DNA from: Cenarchaeum sp. SB0675_bin_21
GTDB lineage: Archaea > Thermoproteota > Nitrososphaeria > Nitrososphaerales > Nitrosopumilaceae
DNA length: 53,218 bases
Assembly: GCA_009843815.1 (NCBI GenBank)
Contig: VYCS01000002.1
Span: 36,037 to 89,254, forward strand
Direction of reading: 5' to 3'
Below are positions 6,765 to 16,949 of the stretch, piece by piece (position 1 is the first letter of the stretch; each line of letters begins with the position of its first letter). A program made the position numbers and the translations under genes. The notes under the pieces were generated by a model, which did not search any database, was not told the DNA's origin, and saw nothing but the letters and a program-made list of their open reading frames with translations.

Positions 6765-8949
6765 GGCAGGGCAGTCGCTGAATCTAAAGGTATTGGAGGC
6801 ATACACACGAGATGTAGGAAGGGGAGTAGCCCGTATAGACTATGACTCCATGGATACGCTGAATGCGTCCACCGGAGATGTTATTGAGATTAAAGGAAAA
6901 CGCAGAACGGTAGCCAAATGTCTTCCGTTATACCCATCAGATGAGGGTAAGGGCATAATACGTATTGATGGTTTGGGTAGAAACAACTCTGGAATAGCCA
7001 TAGGTGATACCATATCGGTACGCAAGATAAAGGCAGTTCCCGCAGAAAAGGTAGCCGTAGCTCCTCTAGAGGCAATACCACCAATTGATGAGAGGTATCT
7101 GGCCGATGCACTGGAGAGTGTTCCTCTAATAAAGGGAGACAATGTTATGGTGCCCTACTTTGGAGGCAGGCTAACATTTCAGGTTATTGGAGTAACACCT
7201 GGATCAGATGCAGTCTTGGTGATGCAAAAGACAGTATTTCATATAGCTGAAAAGGGTGAGACGCTTCGTGGCGTGCCACAAGTAACATATGAGGATATTG
7301 GTGGGCTGACTGATGAGATTAAAAAGGTTCGGGAGATGATCGAACTACCACTAAGACATCCTGAGATATTTGAAAAGTTAGGGATAGAAGCTCCCAAGGG
7401 CGTGCTGCTGTACGGCCCGCCAGGAACTGGTAAGACGCTACTAGCAAAGGCTGTAGCCAACGAGTCTAACGCTCACTTTATATCAATATCTGGTCCAGAG
7501 ATAATGTCAAAGTTTTACGGCGAATCCGAAGCCCGACTGCGAGAGATATTCAAGGAGGCTAGAGAGAAGGCGCCCTCCATAATATTTGTAGATGAGATTG
7601 ACTCTATAGCACCAAAACGTGAAGAGGTCACCGGTGAGGTAGAGAGACGTGTAGTATCTCAGATGCTCTCGTTGATGGATGGGCTTGAAGCTCGGGGCAA
7701 AGTTATAGTGATATCTGCCACCAACCGACCCAATGCCATAGATCCGGCCTTGAGGCGTCCAGGACGATTCGACCGTGAGATCGAGATTCGAGTGCCTGAT
7801 AAGAAGGGGCGCAAGGATATACTATCAATCCATACACGCAACATGCCTCTACTCTTGGACAAAGAGAGTAATGAGTTTGTGGAGCTGGACAGGGTGGCGG
7901 CGGTCAGTCACGGATATGTGGGTGCCGACTTAGAGTATCTCTGCAAAGAGGCTGCCATGAAATGCCTAAGAAGGCTTCTGCCAGAACTAAACTTGGAAGA
8001 TGAAAAGATACCCAGCGAAACACTAGACAAACTTATTGTTAACAACTCGGACTTTCAGAAGGCCCTAATTGAAGTGACCGCTTCGGGAATGCGGGAGGTA
8101 TTCATTGAGAATCCTGATGTCAAATGGGACGATGTGGGCGGCCTGACCAATGTCAAGCGTGAACTACAAGAGGCAGTAGAGTGGCCCATGAAGCATCCTG
8201 GATTATACGATAAGTTAGGCCACCGTATGCCAAAAGGAATTCTATTACACGGTCCTAGTGGTACTGGCAAGACACTATTGGCAAAGGCAGTAGCTACCGA
8301 GAGTGAGGCCAACTTTGTCTCAGTGCGCGGCCCAGAGTTGCTATCAAAATGGGTTGGTGAATCCGAGAGGGGTATTCGTGAGATATTTCGTCGTGCCCGA
8401 CAAGGCTCCCCCTGTGTCATATTCTTTGATGAGATTGACTCGATAGCTCCTGTGCGCGGAGCCGGTGGTGAGACGGCAGTGACCGAGAGGGTGGTGAGTC
8501 AACTACTTACTGAACTAGACGGTATGGAGAATATGCACGGTGTTATTGTTTTGGCGGCTACCAACAGAGCAGACATAATAGATACCGCACTGTTGCGACC
8601 CGGCAGATTTGATAAAATAATACAGATACCACTACCTGACAAGGATAGCCGGCGAAGCATCATAGAGATTCACGCCAAAGATATTGCAGCTGCCGATGAT
8701 GTCGATTTTGAAAAGTTATCAGAGATAACCGATGGCATGAGTGGGGCCGATACCGCCTCCATAGCCAACACTGCCGTATCATTAGTCATACATGAATTCT
8801 TAGATGAGGACGTTGATGTTAAGGAGATTGAAAAGCGCTCTGCCGGTGCAAAAGTTACAATGAGTCACTTTGAAGAAGCAGTAAGAAAAGTTCGTGAACA
8901 GAAAGACCTGAAACTGCAAGAGACATTGGTGGCTCCGTACTACCGTTAA
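6763..8949 (+). CDS. cdc48: Cdc48/VCP-type AAA+ ATPase
   Basis: 728 residues, the usual archaeal Cdc48/VAT length. The order is a double-psi barrel plus second N-domain (~1-180), then AAA domain D1 (Walker A GPPGTGKT near 218-225, Walker B FVDEIDS) and D2 (Walker A GPSGTGKT near 496-503, Walker B FFDEIDS). Arg fingers lie in the [11 protein letters not shown] and [10 protein letters not shown] segments. The hexamer unfolds substrate proteins, often for the 20S proteasome. D2 has Ser in place of the common Pro of the P-loop, which should not abolish nucleotide binding. The protein ends in PYYR, compatible with the hydrophobic-Tyr-X tail that docks ATPases onto the archaeal proteasome (inference). 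gatD follows after 4 nt. Confidence 0.97.
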   Translation: MAGQSLNLKVLEAYTRDVGRGVARIDYDSMDTLNASTGDVIEIKGKRRTVAKCLPLYPSDEGKGIIRIDGLGRNNSGIAIGDTISVRKIKAVPAEKVAVAPLEAIPPIDERYLADALESVPLIKGDNVMVPYFGGRLTFQVIGVTPGSDAVLVMQKTVFHIAEKGETLRGVPQVTYEDIGGLTDEIKKVREMIELPLRHPEIFEKLGIEAPKGVLLYGPPGTGKTLLAKAVANESNAHFISISGPEIMSKFYGESEARLREIFKEAREKAPSIIFVDEIDSIAPKREEVTGEVERRVVSQMLSLMDGLEARGKVIVISATNRPNAIDPALRRPGRFDREIEIRVPDKKGRKDILSIHTRNMPLLLDKESNEFVELDRVAAVSHGYVGADLEYLCKEAAMKCLRRLLPELNLEDEKIPSETLDKLIVNNSDFQKALIEVTASGMREVFIENPDVKWDDVGGLTNVKRELQEAVEWPMKHPGLYDKLGHRMPKGILLHGPSGTGKTLLAKAVATESEANFVSVRGPELLSKWVGESERGIREIFRRARQGSPCVIFFDEIDSIAPVRGAGGETAVTERVVSQLLTELDGMENMHGVIVLAATNRADIIDTALLRPGRFDKIIQIPLPDKDSRRSIIEIHAKDIAAADDVDFEKLSEITDGMSGADTASIANTAVSLVIHEFLDEDVDVKEIEKRSAGAKVTMSHFEEAVRKVREQKDLKLQETLVAPYYR

Positions 8950-8953
8950 CACC

Positions 8954-10231
8954 ATGTCATCCCGATTACTGGGATATCGTGGTCGAGCAGCAGAACTATT
9001 ACAAAAGTTCAATATATCTGTGGGCGACTACATAACCATAAAGTCTGATGTATCCCATATCGGAGTACTTATGCCCCGATATCACTACTCGGATGATACA
9101 CACATCATACTAAAGCTAGACAGTGGGTATAACGTGGGCATATCCATACAAAATGTTGATATTATAACACAGCATGACACGCCAAGCTTGCCAAAAGATG
9201 ACACAACATGCCCAAAGGCAGATGCCGGCCTGCCCAACATACTACTACTCTCTACAGGTGGCACGATTGCCAGCCGTATAGACTACAGAACAGGTGCAGT
9301 AACCCCCACACTAGATGCAGCAGACCTGAGTCAGTCAGTTCCCGAACTATACCGTATGGCAAACATACACCCCCAAGAGATACTATCCGAATACTCTGAG
9401 AACATAACTCCCGAAGACTGGTTGAAGGTGGCCATTCACATACACAATACAGGCGCCAAATACGATGGTGTCGTGGTGGCCCATGGTACAGATACAATGC
9501 ATTACACATCAGCCTTTCTCTCCTTTGCGTTGGCGGGATTTCCCGCCCCCATAATACTGACCGGCTCGCAACGGTCATCAGATAGAGCATCCTCGGACGC
9601 AACACTAAACCTGATGGGAGCAGTCTCGGCGATACATAACAAAATACCCCGGGGAGTATACATTGCAATGCACAGTGGCACCAGTGATGATATAATATCA
9701 GTACATGCAGGAACGCGTGTCAGAAAGCATCATACCAGCTCCCGGGGGGCATTCCGTACTATTGGTGGTGCGCCATTATACAGTGTACAGGAGAATCAAA
9801 TATACGGAGATACACAGCACGACTATTACCATGATGTCTCGTATACGCCTAGAATAAACATCAGCAGGGATGTAGCTCTGATAAAGTATCATCCTGGATT
9901 TGATGTATCCATACTGGAGAATTTAATCAGTTCATCATGTCGCGCTGTAATATTTGAGGGTACCGGTTTGGGGCATGTGGGCAGAGAGGCATATGATATA
10001 ATAAAAAAGATGCGCCAGAGTAACATGTTTGTGGGAATGACATCTCAGTGTATAGATGGTCGTGTGGGCATGACCGTATATGAGAGTGGGCGAGACCTGT
10101 TGCAGTTGGGCATCACACCATTATACGATATGCTCGCAGAGACGGCTTTAGTAAAGATGATGTGGGTGTTAGGAAATGAGTTATCTTGGGATATAATGAG
10201 TAGGCCGATAGCCTCGGAGATGAAGATATAA
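8954..10231 (+). CDS. gatD: Glu-tRNA(Gln) amidotransferase subunit D
   Basis: 425 residues. A small N-terminal beta domain (~1-80) precedes an L-asparaginase-type domain with TGGTIAS (~100-106; catalytic Thr), VAHGTDTMHYT and the LTGSQR segment. GatD releases ammonia from Gln or Asn and passes it to GatE, which amidates Glu-tRNA(Gln) in the archaea-specific indirect route to Gln-tRNA. The stop codon shares one base with the gatE start (TAATG), so the two subunits are translationally coupled. It starts 4 nt after cdc48, so it is probably transcribed with it. Confidence 0.96.
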   Translation: MSSRLLGYRGRAAELLQKFNISVGDYITIKSDVSHIGVLMPRYHYSDDTHIILKLDSGYNVGISIQNVDIITQHDTPSLPKDDTTCPKADAGLPNILLLSTGGTIASRIDYRTGAVTPTLDAADLSQSVPELYRMANIHPQEILSEYSENITPEDWLKVAIHIHNTGAKYDGVVVAHGTDTMHYTSAFLSFALAGFPAPIILTGSQRSSDRASSDATLNLMGAVSAIHNKIPRGVYIAMHSGTSDDIISVHAGTRVRKHHTSSRGAFRTIGGAPLYSVQENQIYGDTQHDYYHDVSYTPRINISRDVALIKYHPGFDVSILENLISSSCRAVIFEGTGLGHVGREAYDIIKKMRQSNMFVGMTSQCIDGRVGMTVYESGRDLLQLGITPLYDMLAETALVKMMWVLGNELSWDIMSRPIASEMKI

Positions 10232-12132
10232 TGGAGTTTTGCTTTGGTGATGCAGGTGTTCGGGTGGGTTTGGAGATACACCAACAACTAGACACCGGTC
10301 GAAAGCTCTTTTGTAGTTGTAGTGGCACGGCTCCACCTGGCAAGATGCAACAATTCACACGTAAACTTCGGCCTGTAAAGAGTGAGATGGGCAGGTATGA
10401 TCCAGCTGCGATCTTTGAAGGTAATAGAGACATGGAGATACTGTATCATGCAGATGCCAACAACAGTTGTCTAGTAGAGTGTGATGAGGAGCCGCCACAT
10501 GCGGTGGATACTAACTCCAAAGAGATATCACTGGTGGTGTCTGCCGCACTAAAGTCTACAATATATGAGGAAGTATACACCATGCGCAAGACTGTAATAG
10601 ATGGCTCCAACACCAGTGGTTTTCAGAGAACCATGCTGGTCTCTAGAGGCGGCGCTCTGAATGTAGGGGATATGTCAGTGGGCGTACAGTCGATCTGCCT
10701 TGAGGAAGACTCGGCGCGTGTACTTGGTGAAAGAGATGGCATAAAGGAGTATAATCTAGATAGACTAGGTATTCCACTGATAGAGATAGCACTAGAACCC
10801 ATATCTGGCACACCGCGTCAGGTTCGTGTAGCCGCTGAAGGTTTAGGGCGATTACTACGGGGAATAAAGATGGTTGCCCGGGGCATAGGGACAATACGTC
10901 AGGATGTCAACATATCCGTAAAAGATGGCATGGGGGTTGTAGAAATAAAAGGTTTGCAGCAGTTGGATCAATTGGAACATGTAGTGGAGTATGAGGCCCG
11001 TCGTCAGGCCGGATTGGTCCACATAGCTAAAATGTTAGGCGAGCGGGATATTAAAAGAATAACAGATAATGATATATTTGATATAACAAGTATTGCAAAA
11101 AAATATCAGTCTAAAATCATACAAAAGGCGATAAAACAGGGTCACACAATATCATGTATACGCATACGTAATTTTGCAGGTATTTTGGGATATGAGCCAT
11201 ACGAGGAGATACGTCTAGGTCGTGAGATAGGACAGTTGGTAAAATATTATGGTGTGGGGGGAATATTCCATACTGATGAGTTACCCAACTATGGTATTAC
11301 AGGGGAAGATGTCAAATTATTGTACAAACATATGGACATGACTACACAGGATGCATTTATCATGGTGGCAGCACCTGCCAAAAAGATGGCCCATGTTTTG
11401 GATTTTATATCGGATAGGATACATACAGCAACCAAAGGAGTCCCGTCTGAGACCAGACTTGCTGTGCCACACGGAAAGACGGTATTTCTGCGGCCTCGTC
11501 CTGGCTCATCGCGCATGTATCCAGAGACCGATATTCCGCCAATTATCATATCACAGGATGACATAATTAAAGCAGAAAAAAATATTCCAGAACCGTGGGA
11601 GCGCATACTGTCAGATACCGCCTCAAAATATCAGATAAACATACAACTGGCAGAACAGTTACTGGACTCGGATTATATGGATGTATTTACTGATATAATA
11701 AAAGATACAGGCGTCTCACCTGTATTTGTGGCATCCACACTCTGCTCTACAATTACCGAATTAAGCCGAGAAGGACTAAATCCCAAATTATTAAATAATA
11801 ATATAATACTGGAGACGTTCAAACTGCTGCATTCTGGTACAATATCCAAAGAGTCTATTTTAATAATATTTCGTGATATTATGGCGGGTAACTCTACTGA
11901 TGTGCATACAGCAATTCAAAATACAGACACATCTTCACTGTCCGATACTGAAATAAATAATACTTTACAACGTATAATAGACGAAAATTCCTCCCTTATA
12001 CAGAACCAAAGGGAGCGCGCAATACGACCATTAATGGGAATGGCCATGTCAAAACTACGGGGTAAGGCATCTGGTCAAAAGATAAACAGCACACTAGTAA
12101 AGATGCTCAATGATATTATACATGATATCTAA
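10231..12132 (+). CDS. gatE: Glu-tRNA(Gln) amidotransferase subunit E
   Basis: 633 residues, normal for archaeal GatE. The GatB-like catalytic core (~5-270) begins with GLEIHQQLDTGRKLFC and includes DGSNTSGFQRT and GTIRQDVNISVK. An AspRS-like insertion carries YGVGGIFHTDELPNYG (~350-365). The C-terminus is a helical plus YqeY-like tail (~440-633) that contacts the tRNA. GatE phosphorylates Glu on mischarged Glu-tRNA(Gln) and transfers ammonia from GatD. It overlaps gatD by one base. The C-terminal third is distinctly AT-richer in codon use than cdc48. Confidence 0.96.
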   Translation: MEFCFGDAGVRVGLEIHQQLDTGRKLFCSCSGTAPPGKMQQFTRKLRPVKSEMGRYDPAAIFEGNRDMEILYHADANNSCLVECDEEPPHAVDTNSKEISLVVSAALKSTIYEEVYTMRKTVIDGSNTSGFQRTMLVSRGGALNVGDMSVGVQSICLEEDSARVLGERDGIKEYNLDRLGIPLIEIALEPISGTPRQVRVAAEGLGRLLRGIKMVARGIGTIRQDVNISVKDGMGVVEIKGLQQLDQLEHVVEYEARRQAGLVHIAKMLGERDIKRITDNDIFDITSIAKKYQSKIIQKAIKQGHTISCIRIRNFAGILGYEPYEEIRLGREIGQLVKYYGVGGIFHTDELPNYGITGEDVKLLYKHMDMTTQDAFIMVAAPAKKMAHVLDFISDRIHTATKGVPSETRLAVPHGKTVFLRPRPGSSRMYPETDIPPIIISQDDIIKAEKNIPEPWERILSDTASKYQINIQLAEQLLDSDYMDVFTDIIKDTGVSPVFVASTLCSTITELSREGLNPKLLNNNIILETFKLLHSGTISKESILIIFRDIMAGNSTDVHTAIQNTDTSSLSDTEINNTLQRIIDENSSLIQNQRERAIRPLMGMAMSKLRGKASGQKINSTLVKMLNDIIHDI

Positions 12133-12469
12133 TCATGAAATATTATTATAATCTTCATCAAATGTACTTACGACCCTCTACATTAAAGAGTATACATAAT
12201 GTGTAGGTTTAATTAATTTACAAAATAATTATACAAAATTACTCTATATATGACATACACATGTGATATAGACTAAAGCATAATTATGTACAAATTTTGT
12301 TATTGTCATCTTGGCACTGTATTGGCATTAAAATTCATCAATAATACAATACGTCAGGGATGATTTTGAATGTGTTTTTTTCATTAAAATTACACATAAC
12401 GGCCACAATAGTAGAGTCGAAAAAGTCACAATACACAATTACATTTGTGTATAATGGAGATAATTGAAT
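12133..12469. other. AT-rich spacer between convergent genes
   Basis: The 3' ends of gatE (rightward) and the radical SAM gene (leftward) face each other here. T runs such as gtttttttc (~12374-12383) can terminate rightward transcription, as archaeal termination depends on U tracts. No ORF or RNA gene is seen. Confidence 0.5.
12374..12383 (+). terminator. T-tract, possible rightward terminator
   Basis: A run of seven T in an AT-rich spacer downstream of gatE, with no strong hairpin, as expected for archaeal termination. Its distance from the gatE stop (~240 nt) makes it only one of several candidate sites. Confidence 0.3.
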
Positions 12470-14134
12470 TTACATTACAGCTTGTGATGCCTGATGGAAC
12501 ATCTGAGACTTGGCACATCCTGCAGCCAACTCGTCTCCAGCGCCACGTCTCATAAGGCCACGGTACAGGCCGTCTTCTAGTTTTACGCCTTCACGCTCTT
12601 CCCACTCTTCGACAGTGATAGAGTACTTTTTCTGTATGCGGTCTCTGTACCATTCGGGTATCACATTAAATGCGCAGAATGGTATTATACGTAAATCTGG
12701 TGTCAAGTAATGAATGTCACATCTTTGTAGTCGTTCCAAATCCTCGTTGTACTTGTCCTGAAAGTGCATCATACCCAAGAATAGTCCCTTTACGTGCCAT
12801 GAGCCCACTGAATCAAATGAGCGCTTCATCAGTATATTGGTAAACATCTTTGCCAAGTCTAAGCCTGCAGGTTGTTTCTTGGTGTCTACAAATGACTTTA
12901 GTTTGCGGACCACCTCTAACATGGTATAGTACTTGTTCTTGCCAGAGCGAATCTCCTCTGACTTGTCTTCGAATAGTTCTAGCATGCCCTGTATGTCACA
13001 GAATTTTGTAATGGGAACAAACTTCTTTGTGTCTTGGTCCTCAAAGACGTATGTTCCGGCACCACATGCAAAGTGTATTGAGAGTTCATACTTTGGCTTG
13101 CTGGAGAACGCCTCTATTACGTTGGTAAGAGGCATGCAAGATGGCACTGGGAACCAATCATCTATGGTTACCTCACCATTTGTCTGCTCTTCAATACGCT
13201 GAATACAATCAGGAATGGTAATACGATACTTCTCTCTTTCTTGCTTGCCCATTCGGCCAGTTAGAGAGACAGGTTGAAAGTTTACTGCATGTACAACGTC
13301 CATGTTCTTTTGGGCGTATCGTATAATGCCGCCTAGTTCATGATCGTTGATTGATTTTATTACTGTGGGAACAAACACAACTGTAGTTCCTGTCTTACGA
13401 CAACTATCCAGTGCATATGGAATCTCCCAGTGGTTCTTTGGGTTTGTACGGGGTGTTACACCATCAAAACTCAAATACAGATTATTGCAGCCTGCAAGTC
13501 TGACCTCTCGGGCAGCTTCTGGGTCCATGGCGTGTCGTATTCCGTTGGTGTTCATTTGTATGTGATCTACACCCTCTTCTTTCATGATTTTAATGACATC
13601 TGTAATGTCTTCTCTAAGCATGGGTTCGCCGCCCGTTATTTGTATGGAGTTACCGGCAATGGGCCTCTCTGCCTTTAATGTCTTCATCATTGCCCGTACT
13701 TGGTCGTGCTCTGGTTCGTACATGTAAGCACCCTCTAATCCTTTCTTGACGTAAAAGAAGCAATACCAGCATGTCAAGTCACATCTATTTGTAACAATCA
13801 TGTTGGCCAGACCACTATGTGAGAGGTGGTTGGAGCATAAGCCACAATTGTTTGGACAAGCGCACTTTTCAATCATTACATTGGGCGCATGTGCACCCTT
13901 GCCATCCATCCAATACGTAGAGAACTTGTTATACATCTCATATGACCCAAAATACAGCTCTTCGCATTCACCATGACTGGGGCATGTCTTTGTCATGTAG
14001 ACGCGACCATCCCTTTCAAAGATCTCGGCATCAAGTATCATGTTACAGTCTGGACAAATGCTCTGTGTAAACCGAATAGTTGACTTCTTTGCCAGATTCT
14101 TTACACTTTGATTGGATATCTGTATTAGAGACAT
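12470..14134 (-). CDS. Tetraether lipid synthase-like radical SAM protein
   Basis: 554 residues. An N-terminal zinc-ribbon-like part contains CPDC, CPSHGEC and CACPNNCGLCSNH (~28-102). A radical SAM barrel follows, with CDLTCWYC (CxxxCxxC, ~118-125) and GGEPMLRED (~168-176), and then a C-terminal extension with further Cys. This layout matches the MJ0619/Tes family, whose studied members join archaeol tails into GDGT tetraether lipids, the main membrane lipids of Thaumarchaeota. Several paralogues often occur per genome, so this copy may instead make a related C-C bond. It is a single leftward gene with an AT-rich promoter region around 14140-14165. Confidence 0.8.
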   Translation of the reverse strand: MSLIQISNQSVKNLAKKSTIRFTQSICPDCNMILDAEIFERDGRVYMTKTCPSHGECEELYFGSYEMYNKFSTYWMDGKGAHAPNVMIEKCACPNNCGLCSNHLSHSGLANMIVTNRCDLTCWYCFFYVKKGLEGAYMYEPEHDQVRAMMKTLKAERPIAGNSIQITGGEPMLREDITDVIKIMKEEGVDHIQMNTNGIRHAMDPEAAREVRLAGCNNLYLSFDGVTPRTNPKNHWEIPYALDSCRKTGTTVVFVPTVIKSINDHELGGIIRYAQKNMDVVHAVNFQPVSLTGRMGKQEREKYRITIPDCIQRIEEQTNGEVTIDDWFPVPSCMPLTNVIEAFSSKPKYELSIHFACGAGTYVFEDQDTKKFVPITKFCDIQGMLELFEDKSEEIRSGKNKYYTMLEVVRKLKSFVDTKKQPAGLDLAKMFTNILMKRSFDSVGSWHVKGLFLGMMHFQDKYNEDLERLQRCDIHYLTPDLRIIPFCAFNVIPEWYRDRIQKKYSITVEEWEEREGVKLEDGLYRGLMRRGAGDELAAGCAKSQMFHQASQAVM

Positions 14135-14264
14135 TAATCAAATAACATGTTGATTTGATATATAAGAAATATCCAACTTATAACACTCTGAAAAGTGGGT
14201 TCTGTCGCAAACGCCGTTGATGTGACATCATACACATCACCCTAAAGTTGAACTACACGTACCC

Positions 14265-14528
14265 TTACAGACACCACACCTTTGACTTTGGTCCATGTTT
14301 GACGCTTTGCAGGATGTCCACCGATGACCGTACGGCTAACCATACGGTCAGTGGTGAGGCCACCCTCCACGTCCTGCTGCCCAATATCTGTGGCCGTGCC
14401 GATATAATCTGGCAATGTCTATAAACTCTTGATAAAACGTCGCGGTAGGCAGAGCTCCTTTCGACCTCGTTTTCGATATTGCGTTCCGCGTTGATATCTG
14501 CATGATGAATGAATCCGCATGAGATGCA
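14265..14528 (-). pseudogene. Decayed 3' end of an IS605-type tnpB
   Basis: In the leftward frame directly after a TGA (14529-14531) the translation is CISCGFIHHADINAERNI, matching the TnpB/OrfB C-terminal zinc motif (CxxCG) followed by the RuvC-III segment (aDxNAarNI) with its catalytic Asp. The frame stays open for about 87 codons but has no start codon, and nothing like the TnpB N-terminus or RuvC-I/II is visible upstream. It is a remnant, not a working nuclease gene. Confidence 0.7.
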
Positions 14529-14825
14529 TCAGAATAGTCTACCACACCGACTATTCTAGTCTATATTGCAGACACAACGAACACATCTGGCTCGTGTATA
14601 CCGGGTTGACACGTATCACCCCCACCCACCAACATGTATAAAGTATGGCGGCAAGCATACCCCAGCCCTGGTTCAGGATAGACTTGTTCAAGCCGCGCCT
14701 TTGCGCGACGTTTGTACCAGCCCAGTGACATCATAATACTGAATAGCAAACTCACCAATGAGTATACAGAGTTCTATAAACTATGTATATAATTCCCCCT
14801 TAAATATACAATATACGATATCATC
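14529..14825. other. Spacer between the tnpB remnant and the TrmB-type gene
   Basis: It includes a leftward open frame at about 14561-14758 (SLGWYKRRAKARLEQVYPEP...) that might be a further decayed part of the transposon, but I cannot align it confidently. The last ~60 bp are the AT-rich promoter of the next gene. Confidence 0.35.
14801..14808 (+). promoter_or_regulatory. TATA box of the TrmB-dtxR operon
   Basis: taaatata lies 18-25 nt before the ATG at 14826, consistent with a leaderless transcript. Confidence 0.5.
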
Positions 14826-15602
14826 ATGTTGAGCTTTTCAGATAAGACTTACAAAGCATTAAGCCAGGTGGGGTTGACCGACTCGGAGATTCGAGCGTAT
14901 GCCGCACTGCTAAAGATAAAAGAGCCTACAGCTTCGGAGCTCAGTAAAAGTGCAAATATTCCATACTCAAAAGTGTACGATGTCCTATCATCACTGGAAG
15001 AGAAGGGGTGGGTGAGCTCCAACAATACCCGACCCACCAGATATATTGCCAAATCTCCATCTACTGGACTTGATACTACAAGGCAGAGAAATGATGATCG
15101 TTTTACCAAACAGCAGGCCATAATACTAAACGAGATAGGGCCACTGTATGAGTCCAGTGACTCCAGCGAGAAGCCAGATATACTGGTGTTGTCCGGTAGC
15201 GCAATTGAGGCCAAGATGTTAGAGGTGGCTCACTCATGTAGGCGCGAGGTTATGATTGCCATACCAGAGACAGGTCAAATGTTAGTACCTCGGGCCATGC
15301 CACGCCTCCAGGCGCTACATGACCGCGGAGTCAACATACGTGTTCTGGCACCTCAAAGTATGAATACAGAGTTTTTAAAGTCATTATCGCGTGTATCAAC
15401 CACAGTCAGGATAAAAAAAGATCTCTTTGGGGGCGGCATAATTTCGGATAATCAATACGTCATGATACTATTGGCGCCTGAACATGTGGGTGCAGAGGTA
15501 TCAGATACTGTGGCCATCTGGGCGGATCATGCTGGACTGGCCAAGTTTGCCACCATGTACTTTGAATACTTATTTGAAGGCTCAGAGGCTATACAATTAT
15601 GA
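14826..15602 (+). CDS. TrmB-family transcription regulator
   Basis: 258 residues. Residues ~13-80 form the TrmB-type winged helix (GLTDSEIRAYAALLKI...ASELSKSANIPYSKVYDVLSSLEEKGWV). The C-terminal part (~115-250) resembles the TrmB effector/PLD-like domain, with alternating beta strands (DILVLSGSAIEAKMLEV, VMIAIPETGQ, GVNIRVLAPQ). TrmB proteins usually sense sugars; in Thaumarchaeota they are numerous and mostly uncharacterised. The 4-nt ATGA overlap with the DtxR-type gene implies co-translation of two different DNA-binding proteins, which suggests joint control of a common process, perhaps metal homeostasis. Confidence 0.85.
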   Translation: MLSFSDKTYKALSQVGLTDSEIRAYAALLKIKEPTASELSKSANIPYSKVYDVLSSLEEKGWVSSNNTRPTRYIAKSPSTGLDTTRQRNDDRFTKQQAIILNEIGPLYESSDSSEKPDILVLSGSAIEAKMLEVAHSCRREVMIAIPETGQMLVPRAMPRLQALHDRGVNIRVLAPQSMNTEFLKSLSRVSTTVRIKKDLFGGGIISDNQYVMILLAPEHVGAEVSDTVAIWADHAGLAKFATMYFEYLFEGSEAIQL

Positions 15603-16036
15603 CTGATGAGAAGTTATTTGTCGGGACTGCAGAGGCCGAACATGTGGAGATGTACATCAAAGCCATTTGGCACATAACGGAGGCCGGTGAGGAGGTCAAA
15701 GTCAACAGTATTGCCAAAAAACTGAACGTTCGGCAACCAAGTGTTGTTCAGATGCTAAAGAAGTTAAAGGGCATGAATCTAGTTAACTACTCCAAGGTAG
15801 GCGTCAGCCTGACAGATGAGGGCAAAAAAATAGGCTCCAAGATGGTCAGAAATAGCCGTCTCTTGGAGGTGTTGATGGATAGCGCTTTGCGTATCGATAT
15901 TGACGAGGAGATGGTGTGTGGTGTTGAACACCACATGAAGGCACAATTCACTGATGCCCTATGTACACTATTAAAACATCCTCGAGTGAGTCCGCATGGA
16001 AAGATGATACCTCCGGGCAAGTGCTGCCCCAAATAA
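15599..16036 (+). CDS. DtxR/MntR-family metal-dependent regulator
   Basis: 145 residues. The N-terminal winged helix is at ~10-75 (YIKAIWHITEAGEEVKVNSIAKKLNVRQPSVVQMLKKL). A dimerisation and metal-binding part follows (~76-135) with candidate ligands in the EEMVCGVEHHM segment. No C-terminal SH3/FeoA domain is present, as in MntR. The Cys/His pattern suggests Fe or Mn sensing. It ends with GKCCPK, an extra Cys pair. It is translationally coupled to the upstream TrmB gene. Confidence 0.88.
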   Translation: MTDEKLFVGTAEAEHVEMYIKAIWHITEAGEEVKVNSIAKKLNVRQPSVVQMLKKLKGMNLVNYSKVGVSLTDEGKKIGSKMVRNSRLLEVLMDSALRIDIDEEMVCGVEHHMKAQFTDALCTLLKHPRVSPHGKMIPPGKCCPK

Positions 16037-16229
16037 ATCGCAGGCTGGCCCACAAGGGTATATCATTAAGGAGGTCATCAGGTTGTACTTGATGTTGTAC
16101 TTGAGAGTTAATGCAAGAGTCCTCCAGACTTTTAGCATTGGTGCCCAGGAATTTTAACTGCAACATCCCAGATGGAGTGCAGCCTAAACATAGAAAAGGT
16201 ATAATGGGGAGTTATCGACATTATACAAC

Positions 16230-16394
16230 ATGGCCTGCTTTTGTGGATGTGACAAATATGTAAAGAATCCAGATGGTTACAGACTTGCCTGTGTTAATTG
16301 TGGTCATGGTCCCCAAAACCATGAAGATGAGTTCCGCATGTCTGCCCGAAAGAATGAGTCTGGTAGCCAAAAACGCGATGTCGATTTTGGTTGA
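16230..16394 (+). CDS. Small zinc-binding protein, 54 aa
   Basis: A short frame starting ATGGCCTGC. The protein begins MACFCGCDKY and continues with CVNCGHGPQNH, giving C-x-C-x..-CxxC-x-H-x4-H ligands in the first 31 residues. A charged Lys/Arg/Glu tail ends KRDVDFG. Coding is supported by the tight Cys/His spacing and by its position 193 bp after the DtxR-type gene with its own AT-rich leader. A zinc-ribbon or zinc-hook fold is inferred. Function unknown. Confidence 0.6.
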   Translation: MACFCGCDKYVKNPDGYRLACVNCGHGPQNHEDEFRMSARKNESGSQKRDVDFG

Positions 16395-16529
16395 TGGAGA
16401 ATCATCCACAAATGTGGGAGGGCTCTGTACTCAAGATCCACATCATCACATCAGTGGGTAGCGTCATCATTGCCCGGTATACACTACACACAATAAGCTT
16501 GATAAATGGCGCTCTGATATTTCTCAGAA

Positions 16530-16949
16530 ATGGTTGAAGTAGATGTGTCGTGTAGTTTGGAAAGTTTTAGGAGATTTGCCTTTGCCAGTACTTGTAGATC
16601 TTTTGCACCCAGAGTATACTTGAAAGATCCTCAAGTGTTTCCCGAGCGGGATGTGGGCGGCGTCATATACGTTGAGGCAGTGGACAAGGTCACCTTAAAG
16701 AAGATACGTACAATAACATTTGTGAACGTAGTGGATGTTTTAGGCGTCATATACAACTCAAATAGTGGCAGTACATCCATCAAATGGCGACAGACTAAAG
16801 ACTCTACGGGTCGAGCTACAGGGGAGGCATCTACCAACTCACTCAAACATTTGGCCGAGTCTGGCGTCTTGTCCATAGCAGAAGTAGAGACCTACGTGGA
16901 GAAGTTGGCACAGGCCAAAAACCAGAGAGATGAAGACGCGCAAGATTGA
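16530..16949 (+). CDS. Conserved-looking hypothetical protein before pelota
   Basis: 139 residues, not recognised. An N-terminal alpha/beta part (~1-80, with strands such as GVIYVEAVDKVT and VVDVLGVIYNS) is followed by a polar loop and a helical, charged C-terminus (LKHLAESGVLSIAEVETYVEKLAQAKNQRDED). The last 20 nt overlap the start of pelA in another frame, so the two are an operon. A role in translation or ribosome rescue would fit the neighbour but is only a guess. No metal motif or membrane segment is seen. Confidence 0.65.
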   Translation: MVEVDVSCSLESFRRFAFASTCRSFAPRVYLKDPQVFPERDVGGVIYVEAVDKVTLKKIRTITFVNVVDVLGVIYNSNSGSTSIKWRQTKDSTGRATGEASTNSLKHLAESGVLSIAEVETYVEKLAQAKNQRDEDAQD

